Program-made: the position numbers and the translations under genes | Notes under the pieces: generated by a model | Database searches by the model: none | What the model was told of the DNA's origin: nothing | Seen by the model: the letters and a program-made list of their open reading frames with translations, nothing else | Assembly (NCBI GenBank): GCA_046546235.1 | Contig: JBKGYG010000028.1 | Coordinates: forward strand, 1 to 22,011 | Origin: JBKGYG01 sp046546235 | GTDB lineage: Bacteria; Bacillota; Clostridia; Lachnospirales; DSM-24629 | Reading direction: 5' to 3' | Length of the DNA stretch: 22,011 nt | Shown: one piece after another, positions 15,487 to 22,011 of the stretch | How positions within the stretch are numbered: position 1 is the first letter of the stretch | How the letters are laid out: every line of letters starts with the position of its first letter

Positions 15487-18258
15487 ATGAAAAAAGGCTT
15501 AAAAAAAGTACTTAGTTTTGTTTTAGCTGGTCTATTACTTTTTTCAAATGCTCCTGTTATGAGCGCTGAAGCTGCTGAATTAACAGAAAGCGAAAAAATT
15601 ATGAAAGTATTAGACTCAGGTGTAATTGTAGGGGAAGGTGATGGTGTAGATTTATCACAAAACCTCACTAGATACCGTGCATTTACAATGTTAGTTCGTT
15701 TACTAGGAAGACAGGACGAACTTGATGATTTTACTTATGATGAATCTAGTCCTACATTTGCGGACGCTAATGATTCATCTATTTCACCTTTTGTAGCTAA
15801 ATTAATGGCTTATTTAAAAGCTACACCAGAAGTTGGTGTTGTTGGGTATGAAGATGATACTTTGAGACCTTACGAAGAAATAAGTTCAAAAGAGTATGTT
15901 AGAGTTTTACTTGAAGCTCTTGGATACGAAGCTGATGTTGATTACAATTGGGAAACAGTTGAATTCTTCGCAAGTGATTTAGGATTAGTTGACTCTTCAT
16001 CTGATCTTTCTGCTACAGAAAAAATCAACGTTGGTGATATTGCTGTTTTAACTTATAATTCTTTAGCTTCAAACAGCAAAGATAGTGATGTTTCTTTAGG
16101 AGAAAAACTTGGTTATGATGTTGTTGAAGATCAAGGAGAAACTGAGCTATCAGTGAATAGTATATCTATTACCAACTATAAAGAAGTTGTTGTTTCTTTT
16201 AACGATAGCTTAGATACTACTTTAGCAAATGATTTAGAAAATTATGTAGTAGCTGTTGGAACATCTGAAAAAACAATTGACTCTGTAGAAATTGATGATT
16301 CTGTAGCTATTCTTAATTTAGCTGATGGTCACGAAATTACAAGACAAGATAATGTTTCTGTTACTGTAAAAGAAGAAATTGGTATCGATGAAGATGTGGT
16401 TAAGACTATTAATAATGTAATCGACTATACTACACCTGAATTTGAAGATATTACTATAACTGGTCCTGAGACTTTAGAGATTTCTTTCTCTGAACCTTTA
16501 GATGAAAATGTTGATCCAGTAGTATTAATTAATAATGGTGCATATAGCTCAACTATTCGTGAAGTAAAAGGAAACATAGTTGAAATTGGGTTGCCATCTA
16601 ATTTAGAAGAAGATTCTTATGATTTAACTATTAAAGACGCTACTGATTTATCAGGTTTAGTTATGGCTGATACAGATGCATCTTTCACTTACACTACAGT
16701 TACTGAAGATGTAACTGCGCAAGTTGTTTCTGCTTCACAAAACGAAGTTGTAATTGAATTTGACCAAAAATTAGCAAGCACAGTATCTTTTTCTAACAAT
16801 GATTTTTACTATGCTTACACTCAATTCAACCCTGATAATGTTGAGTTAGCTGAAGATAGAAAAACTGCAACACTAACTTTTGATACTTATATGATTCCAG
16901 AAGGAGATTGGAACCTAACTATTAATATGGACTCTGTTGAATCTGAATGGGGTAATACTGCAAGTTCTAATATAACACTACCTATTTCTGTATTAATCGA
17001 CACTAAAGCACCTTCTGTATCATTAGATGAAGTAGTATCAGAGAATGAAATCAAATTAGCATTTGATGAAACGGTTAAAGAATCTTCTGCAGAAGATGAA
17101 ACAAACTACACAGTTAAAAATTCTTCAAATGAAGATGTAACAACAGGGTTTACTGCCCTTTATAACAATACAGATGATACAGTAACTCTTGCTTTTGCAC
17201 GTAAGTTGCCAGGTGGCTCATATACTGTAACTGTAAAAGATATAGTAGATAATACTCCACAAGAAAATAAAATGAACTCTCAAGATGTTGGATTCTCAAT
17301 TACAGATAAAACTGCTCCAGAAGTAGAAGCTGCAAAAATTGTAGCAGATGAGAATATTATTTACGTAACATTTAATGAAGAAATGAGTTCTAGTGTATTA
17401 GATACTAACAATTGGAGATATGATAATTATAAACCATCTAAAGTTGAATTCTTTGGCTCTAATGAAAAAGTTAAGTTAACATTTGATGATGATATCACAT
17501 ATGTTGACACTGATCCTTCTGATACTGATAACACATTATTAGTTGGTCAAGTATCTGACACTGAAGATAATAAAATTGATGATTTGCAAACCCCTATAAC
17601 TGTTGATAGTTTAGATGTTATTTCAATACTTTCAGCTAAATCATTAACAAGTAATAAAGTTGAGGTTACTTTAGAAGGTAAAATCGTAGAAGGAATTATT
17701 GCTGATAACTTTATCTTTACTGATGGAGATGGTAATACTAACTCAGCTGCATATGTAAGTTATTCTTATACTTCAGAAGGTAATACAGTTGTTACAGCAA
17801 TTATGAAAAGCGATGTAGCTTTCTCTGCTGATGAAGTTCCTGCATCTGTAGAAGTGTTAGGAGATAACTTAAAGGCAGATACTGGCGTAACAGTTACCAC
17901 TACTTCATTTACAAATGCTGAAGATGGTATTGCTCCATCATTTGTAGAAGCTGATTCAACCGCTACAACAACTGGTGCTGCAATTGCATTTGATGAAGAC
18001 CTTAATGCTGATTCAACATTATCTGCTTTAATCGCTTCTGAGTTAACTATTACTTATGAAGGCGAAACTCTTGTAGCAGGTATTGATTATGAGACAACTA
18101 TTAATTCTAATCTTGTTGAAATTGAACTATTAGGTGATAATACATTTGAAACTGAAAAAGAAGTAACTATCTCTGCATCCTCAATTAAATATATTCAAGA
18201 TGCTAATAGCTTAAATAATAAAGCTAATAACTTTTCAGTTGAATTAACTGTAGAATAA
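15487..18258 (+). CDS. S-layer-like surface protein with SLH modules and Ig-like repeats (Slp1)
   Basis: A 923-aa exported protein. Residues 1-29 are a signal peptide (MKKGLKKVLS, hydrophobic core, cleavage near SAEA-A). Residues about 35-195 form three degenerate SLH modules; the second is clearest (PTFADANDSS at about 89-98, then GYEDDTLRPYEEISSKEYVRVLLEALGY). SLH triads bind secondary wall polymers non-covalently. From about 221 to the end the protein is a series of roughly 100-residue beta-sandwich units of the SbsA/Big type, marked by recurrent starts such as 'DTKAPSVSLDEV' and 'DKTAPEVEAAKI' followed by a 'VTFNEEM'-like strand. It is visibly acidic with no catalytic motif and no Cys seen, so it is structural. 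The SD AGGAGG has ideal 8-base spacing. It converges with slp2 and shares its terminator. Confidence 0.88.
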   Translation: MKKGLKKVLSFVLAGLLLFSNAPVMSAEAAELTESEKIMKVLDSGVIVGEGDGVDLSQNLTRYRAFTMLVRLLGRQDELDDFTYDESSPTFADANDSSISPFVAKLMAYLKATPEVGVVGYEDDTLRPYEEISSKEYVRVLLEALGYEADVDYNWETVEFFASDLGLVDSSSDLSATEKINVGDIAVLTYNSLASNSKDSDVSLGEKLGYDVVEDQGETELSVNSISITNYKEVVVSFNDSLDTTLANDLENYVVAVGTSEKTIDSVEIDDSVAILNLADGHEITRQDNVSVTVKEEIGIDEDVVKTINNVIDYTTPEFEDITITGPETLEISFSEPLDENVDPVVLINNGAYSSTIREVKGNIVEIGLPSNLEEDSYDLTIKDATDLSGLVMADTDASFTYTTVTEDVTAQVVSASQNEVVIEFDQKLASTVSFSNNDFYYAYTQFNPDNVELAEDRKTATLTFDTYMIPEGDWNLTINMDSVESEWGNTASSNITLPISVLIDTKAPSVSLDEVVSENEIKLAFDETVKESSAEDETNYTVKNSSNEDVTTGFTALYNNTDDTVTLAFARKLPGGSYTVTVKDIVDNTPQENKMNSQDVGFSITDKTAPEVEAAKIVADENIIYVTFNEEMSSSVLDTNNWRYDNYKPSKVEFFGSNEKVKLTFDDDITYVDTDPSDTDNTLLVGQVSDTEDNKIDDLQTPITVDSLDVISILSAKSLTSNKVEVTLEGKIVEGIIADNFIFTDGDGNTNSAAYVSYSYTSEGNTVVTAIMKSDVAFSADEVPASVEVLGDNLKADTGVTVTTTSFTNAEDGIAPSFVEADSTATTTGAAIAFDEDLNADSTLSALIASELTITYEGETLVAGIDYETTINSNLVEIELLGDNTFETEKEVTISASSIKYIQDANSLNNKANNFSVELTVE

Positions 18259-18268
18259 AAGTTTTTAA

Positions 18269-18301
18269 AAAAAAGAAACCCTATTAAAGGGTTTCTTTTT
18301 T
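18269..18301. terminator. Bidirectional terminator between slp1 and slp2
   Basis: The stem AAAAAAGAAACCC / GGGTTTCTTTTTT (18269-18281 with 18289-18301) has a 7-base loop and gives a GC core followed by a U-run on both strands. It is 10 bases after the slp1 stop and 12 bases from the slp2 stop, so it ends both convergent transcripts. Confidence 0.95.
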
Positions 18302-18313
18302 AATATTTTAATA

Positions 18314-21184
18314 TTAGTCAACTGTTATTGTATGATCTACATCTTCTTCGTTATATGATAATTCAACTTCAGTCGCTCCAGTAAGTTTAACACCTTCTGA
18401 TGATGTTAAATTACTATTTACCTTTAACATTGAAGCTTCATTTGTTGAAATCGTCCCTTCATCATATTGTGACCCATCTATATCAGTTGCAGTTCCATCA
18501 CTTTCATCAGTAGTACTATCACCTAAGAAATCATAAGGCAATTTCAATGTTACTCTAGTTCCGCCTTCTTCAACCTTTGTAACCATAACACCTTGAGGTA
18601 ATTCATTACCATTGATTGTGTATCTATTAGATCTTAATACATCTAAAGACATCTTAGTGTTAAACTGAATATGAACTATGTCAAAATAATCTCCATCAAT
18701 TTCAATGTTGTCATGAGCATCAGCCCATACAATCTCAGGATCACTTTCTACTGCTTCAGCTTCTTTAACAATTATGTCATAAGCTACAGTTGATGAAGTA
18801 TTTCCAACATCATCAGAAATTGATCTAATATAAATTGTCCATTCGCCAGGTTCTAATGTTTCTTTTGGTTCTACTACAAATGAATAATCATCATCATCTA
18901 AGCTTAATAATCTTCCATCAACAGTTTCACTACCATCTTCATTAACAAATACAAATGTAGGTGTTGGAATTCCGTCACCTTCTGTTTGAAGTTCTGATGG
19001 AGTTAATGGTGTTGAGTCTTCATTTAACCCATTAATTTGAACTGGTTCATCCATAACAACTTCGAATTCTTGAATATAGTTATCATCTTCTTTTAATTGC
19101 TCTGCTGAATCAATAGTTGGTGATGCAGCATCAAGTTTTAATACAAAATCTTCTACTACTTCTTCTTCTAACTCTTGATCGTAAGCACTTTTTACATCAG
19201 TTATTTCATCAGTTGTAAGAACAGTAATTTTAACTTCATTGTTATCTGGTGAATAATAGTTAACTTTTGAAGTACTTGTATCATGATAAACTGTCCAGTC
19301 ATCAACTAATTCTATTAAGTACTCATCATTATCACTACCAATAGGTGTAACTTCGTAATTAGTAGTTCCGTCTAATTCATCCCAATTAATCTCATCTTCA
19401 GAATCTTTACCATTTTCAACTTCTACTTTGAAGAAACCTTCATCATAAGTATCAGCCATAGATTGGTCAAATTTCACTCTGAATTGTTCTGGTGAATCCA
19501 TAGTAACAACAGCTTCTGGTGCTGCTGGTGGTGCTGGTGTTTCAAATGTGAATTCTTGAGTTGTAGCAACATTTTGACCTGTTGTATCAGTTATTCCGGC
19601 ATAATCTTCAACTCCATATGCTTGAAGAAGATTGTCTTCGCCTTCATCATTTAACAAGTCAATTCCATCTGGACTTAATTCAAATGTAACATAGTTTCTA
19701 CTATCTTTACTATTATCAGCATCATATTCTGTTCCATCTCTACCAACATAAATTTCAGCTACGTGTGAGTCTTCTAATTGAGCACCATTTAATACCCAAG
19801 TTGATATATCTCCTGCTGTTCCATCTGTTACAGGTTCATCAAATTTAGCAACAACAGTTCTATATTCAGGAGTAATAACTCCCATTGCTTCTGGAGCAGT
19901 TGTATCAACTAATCCAAATGTAACTGTACTTTCAATAAAAGCATCTCCACTATTAAGTGATACTGATATAGTTCTATTATCAGGTAATGCTTCATCTTCA
20001 AGTAATACTAACTTAACAACATTATCACTTACTTTAACTACATCTTCAACTTCAACAGTAGTGCCTTCGCCATAAATTATATCGATATCTGCTAAATTAT
20101 CTTTTACTAAGTCAAAATCAATATCTTTATTAAATGTTACGTAAATGTCACTTGCTCTATCAGATTCTGCATAAGTAACAAAAACTTTGTCTCCAATAGA
20201 TTGGTTTCCATCTTGTGGAGTATATACAAGTGTTGTACTAACACTTTCACCAACTAAATCATTATCAACTGGTGCTTTTGCAATAGTTGCAATAATTGTA
20301 TCAACTATTTCAATAGGTGAAGACATTGAAGTTACTTGAACTTTTGCAATCCCTTCATCAAATGCTACTTTCTCTTTTGCAAAAGAAGCACCTTTTAACG
20401 ATTGGAATAAAACAGTACCTTCAAATTTTTCATCAATTTCTCCATTTTTTAATGCTTCAACAATTACTAATGTGTCATCTGCACCATCAGCAGTTAAAGT
20501 ACTATCTTCGTCATCAACACTAATAGCGAAAGTATAACCTTCAGTGCTTACTGGGAAATATCCATAAGCTTTTTCTTCATCCACTTTTTCTGCATCTACT
20601 AATTGATCGATAACTCTGTCATCACTATCTTTTGGTTGTAAAGTAAGTGCATTATAGAAAATACCAACTAAGTCATCTCTAATAAATGCTGGATAATCAC
20701 TATTCATTGCAGAGATTAACTCTGTATAAGACATAACACCTACATCAACAGCGTCTGTAGGATTTTGCCAAGTGTTTCCATATCCTAATTCGCTTGCAAT
20801 CCAAGATGATACATCTCTAAGGCTAACTTGGTTTTTAGCTCCAAATTTTCCATCGCCAATACCAACTGTTACATCATTTTCCTCTGCGTATGCAACATAT
20901 GGTTCTGCCCATTCACTAACATCAGAGAAGCTACTAGTTGCTTCCATATCAACATCCCAATCAAATGCGTATGATAGCATAACCATTGCTTGTTCTCTGT
21001 CTGTTTCACCTTCTAAATTAGGTTCATAATCATCATTACTCATTCCACTGAATAAACCTAAGTCATTTAGGATCTCAGCTTTTTCTTCATTTTGCACTGA
21101 TTCTTCAGCAAATGCTACAGTATTAATAGATAATGCCATAACAAGCGCTAAAACTAGTGCAAGAACTTTTTTGAAGTTCTTCAT
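18314..21184 (-). CDS. S-layer-like surface protein with SLH modules and Ig-like repeats (Slp2)
   Basis: A 956-aa exported protein, similar in plan to Slp1 but divergent in sequence. The signal peptide is 1-26 (MKNFKKVLAL..., cleavage after AFA). Three SLH modules fill about 33-185: the first has TDRE in place of the usual TRAE, the second is clear (SFSDVSEWAEPYVAYAEEND, then GIGDGKFGAKNQVSLRD), and the third ends near TLQPKDS. The rest is a chain of Ig-like/SbsA-type units, with DTTAPEAMG, APEAVVTMDSPEQFRVKFDQ and SPTIDSAEQLKEDDN marking unit starts. The protein is very acidic and has no enzyme motif. The SD AGGAGG lies 10 bases before ATG 21184. It has the strongest promoter in the window, a 5' hairpin and two WalR boxes upstream, so it is probably a major surface protein under cell-wall stress control. 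Confidence 0.88.
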   Translation of the reverse strand: MKNFKKVLALVLALVMALSINTVAFAEESVQNEEKAEILNDLGLFSGMSNDDYEPNLEGETDREQAMVMLSYAFDWDVDMEATSSFSDVSEWAEPYVAYAEENDVTVGIGDGKFGAKNQVSLRDVSSWIASELGYGNTWQNPTDAVDVGVMSYTELISAMNSDYPAFIRDDLVGIFYNALTLQPKDSDDRVIDQLVDAEKVDEEKAYGYFPVSTEGYTFAISVDDEDSTLTADGADDTLVIVEALKNGEIDEKFEGTVLFQSLKGASFAKEKVAFDEGIAKVQVTSMSSPIEIVDTIIATIAKAPVDNDLVGESVSTTLVYTPQDGNQSIGDKVFVTYAESDRASDIYVTFNKDIDFDLVKDNLADIDIIYGEGTTVEVEDVVKVSDNVVKLVLLEDEALPDNRTISVSLNSGDAFIESTVTFGLVDTTAPEAMGVITPEYRTVVAKFDEPVTDGTAGDISTWVLNGAQLEDSHVAEIYVGRDGTEYDADNSKDSRNYVTFELSPDGIDLLNDEGEDNLLQAYGVEDYAGITDTTGQNVATTQEFTFETPAPPAAPEAVVTMDSPEQFRVKFDQSMADTYDEGFFKVEVENGKDSEDEINWDELDGTTNYEVTPIGSDNDEYLIELVDDWTVYHDTSTSKVNYYSPDNNEVKITVLTTDEITDVKSAYDQELEEEVVEDFVLKLDAASPTIDSAEQLKEDDNYIQEFEVVMDEPVQINGLNEDSTPLTPSELQTEGDGIPTPTFVFVNEDGSETVDGRLLSLDDDDYSFVVEPKETLEPGEWTIYIRSISDDVGNTSSTVAYDIIVKEAEAVESDPEIVWADAHDNIEIDGDYFDIVHIQFNTKMSLDVLRSNRYTINGNELPQGVMVTKVEEGGTRVTLKLPYDFLGDSTTDESDGTATDIDGSQYDEGTISTNEASMLKVNSNLTSSEGVKLTGATEVELSYNEEDVDHTITVD

Positions 21185-21227
21185 ATAATTTTCTCCTCCT
21201 TTTATTTGGATTAAATTTTATTTTCAT

Positions 21228-21246
21228 AGGATAGAAATTCTATCCT
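21228..21246 (-). repeat. Perfect inverted repeat in the slp2 5' leader
   Basis: AGGATAGAA and TTCTATCCT flank a single base, a perfect 9-bp inverted repeat. In the minus-strand mRNA it would fold as a 7-bp stem with a 5-base loop, starting within about 10 bases of the predicted transcript start and about 45 bases before the SD-bearing end of the leader. It is likely a transcript-stabilising hairpin, or an operator. Confidence 0.6.
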
Positions 21247-21260
21247 TTTGAACAAGGTAA

Positions 21261-21289
21261 ATTATAGCACTTATGGTAAAAGTAGTCAA
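21261..21289 (-). promoter_or_regulatory. Strong slp2 promoter
   Basis: Minus strand: TTGACT (21284-21289), exactly 17 bases, TATAAT (21261-21266) with a TGC extension. This is a near-consensus vegetative promoter, giving a leader of about 70 bases. Confidence 0.85.
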
Positions 21290-21304
21290 TATATTAGTAA
21301 TATC

Positions 21305-21321
21305 TGTAATATTTCTGTAAT
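21305..21321 (+). promoter_or_regulatory. WalR box, TGTAAT-N5-TGTAAT (slp2-proximal)
   Basis: A full match to TGTWAH-N5-TGTWAH on the plus strand, with spacer ATTTC. It starts 15 bases upstream of the slp2 -35, about 50-67 bases before the predicted transcript start, in the opposite orientation to slp2. Confidence 0.6.
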
Positions 21322-21369
21322 AACACTATTTTAACTAACTATATTTCCCACTCTTTTCCTATTATATTT

Positions 21370-21397
21370 AAAAAGGTAAAATTATACAATCCTTTTT
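21370..21397. terminator. Weak AT-rich hairpin after the cyclophilin gene
   Basis: AAAAAGG (21370-21376) pairs with CCTTTTT (21391-21397) around a 14-base loop, about 40 bases past the cyclophilin stop. The stem is mostly A-T, so termination there is uncertain. Confidence 0.3.
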
Positions 21398-21403
21398 TTA
21401 AAT

Positions 21404-21420
21404 TGTAACATTAATGTAAT
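21404..21420 (+). promoter_or_regulatory. WalR box, TGTAAC-N5-TGTAAT (slp2-distal)
   Basis: Another full match on the plus strand, with spacer ATTAA, in the same orientation as the proximal box and about 100 bp further from slp2. It lies just past the 3' end of the cyclophilin gene, where no promoter for that gene is needed. Confidence 0.5.
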
Positions 21421-21436
21421 ACAACATCAACTTAAA

Positions 21437-22011
21437 TTAACATATTTTTACGTTTTCTATTATTATATCTTTTATCGGCTTATTTGTTTGAGGACTTTCA
21501 ACTTCAACCTTTGCTATTGCATCTACTACATCCATTCCCGAAACAACTTGACCAAAAACAGTGTGTCTTCTATATAACCAAGGAGTTCCACCATACTTCT
21601 TATATTTATTAATTATATCTTCTGGAAAACCTGAGTTCTCCATTTGCATAATAAAATCATCTCTTGCATCACCTAACTGAACTATAAAAAATTGACTTCC
21701 ATTAGTATTTGGCCCTGCATTAGCCATACACAAAGCCCCTCTATATGGAAATGCATCTTTTGCAAACTCATCTTCAAAAGGCTCTCCCCATATACTTTCT
21801 CCACCGGCTCCTGTACCCGTAGGATCTCCTCCTTGAATCATAAAATCTTTTATAACTCTATGAAAAATAACTCCATTATAATAACCTTTTTCAGAAAGTG
21901 ATGTAAAATTTTCTACAGCTTTCGGCGCAATATTGGGAAATAATCTAATCTTAATAACCCCATAATCTTTTATAAATACTTCTGCAATTGACTCACCTTC
22001 AACAGGCTCAC
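21437..22011 (-). CDS. Cyclophilin-type peptidyl-prolyl cis-trans isomerase, partial (5' end beyond window)
   Basis: The open frame enters from the right edge and ends at TAA 21439-21437; about 190 residues are visible. The cyclophilin core is clear: GVIFHRVIKDFMIQGGDPTG with the catalytic Arg, then the MANAGPNTNGSQFFI signature, and TVFGQVVSGMDVVDAIAKV near the end. These enzymes catalyse proline isomerisation during folding. The visible N-terminal part (EPVEGESIAEVFIKDYG) is a linker before the domain, so the full protein is longer than a minimal cyclophilin. It may carry a signal or lipoprotein leader outside the window, which would make it a folding factor for exported proteins such as the nearby S-layer proteins. 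That is inference. The ATG at 21841 is internal, not the start. Confidence 0.93.
   Translation of the reverse strand, partial: EPVEGESIAEVFIKDYGVIKIRLFPNIAPKAVENFTSLSEKGYYNGVIFHRVIKDFMIQGGDPTGTGAGGESIWGEPFEDEFAKDAFPYRGALCMANAGPNTNGSQFFIVQLGDARDDFIMQMENSGFPEDIINKYKKYGGTPWLYRRHTVFGQVVSGMDVVDAIAKVEVESPQTNKPIKDIIIENVKIC

Noticed and set aside
20317..20523. Plus-strand open frame opposite slp2, and similar antisense frames at 7597-7899, 8443-8670, 11153-11389, 11853-12203 and 20772-21029
   Set aside because: They lie opposite strongly supported genes, have no ribosome site and show low-complexity translations.
15487..21184. CRISPR array or long tandem DNA repeats in the S-layer genes
   Set aside because: The repetition is at the protein-fold level (Ig-like units); the DNA shows no regularly spaced identical repeats.
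21437..21841. Short complete 134-aa cyclophilin starting at 21841
   Set aside because: The frame is open upstream to the window edge and encodes the N-terminal half of the cyclophilin fold, so that ATG is internal.

Overview
The window comes from a low-GC Gram-positive bacterium, most likely an anaerobic member of the Clostridia. The support is the AT-rich sequence, strong AGGAGG-type ribosome sites, a WalRK/YycHI cell-wall regulatory locus, a Gram-positive ABC/two-component module, arginine deiminase and surface proteins with SLH modules. The two large surface proteins are visibly rich in Asp/Glu, which would suit a saline or alkaline habitat, but that is inference. Nearly everything is on the minus strand; only one S-layer gene reads on the plus strand. 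There are no tRNAs, rRNAs, CRISPR arrays or transposons.

From right to left, in the direction of minus-strand transcription: a cyclophilin gene enters from the right edge (21437-22011). It is followed by two convergent S-layer-like genes, slp2 (minus, 18314-21184) and slp1 (plus, 15487-18258), which share one bidirectional terminator. A divergent 395-bp regulatory region separates slp1 from an exported M23/LysM/G5 peptidase (13493-15091). Then comes the wal locus: walR, walK, an unfamiliar secreted 204-aa protein, walH (yycH), walI (yycI) and murA. A solo arginine deiminase and a Gfo/Idh/MocA oxidoreductase form a small unit that ends at a strong terminator (4020-4046). The left end holds a histidine kinase / NarL-type regulator / ABC ATPase / ABC-2 permease module, ordered like the Bacillus subtilis linearmycin-resistance operon lnrJKLMN and cut by the left edge.

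The most interesting signal is regulatory. Four sites match the published WalR consensus TGTWAH-N5-TGTWAH exactly, and all four are intergenic: 10862-10878, 15140-15156, 21305-21321 and 21404-21420. They lie in front of the 204-aa gene with walH and walI, in front of the M23 peptidase, and in front of slp2. This suggests that one WalRK system controls its own accessory genes, a neighbouring wall hydrolase and an S-layer protein. Both S-layer genes also carry inverted repeats near the predicted 5' ends of their mRNAs, as expected for stabilised, highly expressed transcripts. Several start codons were moved downstream of the longest reading frame because the ribosome site fits only the internal ATG.
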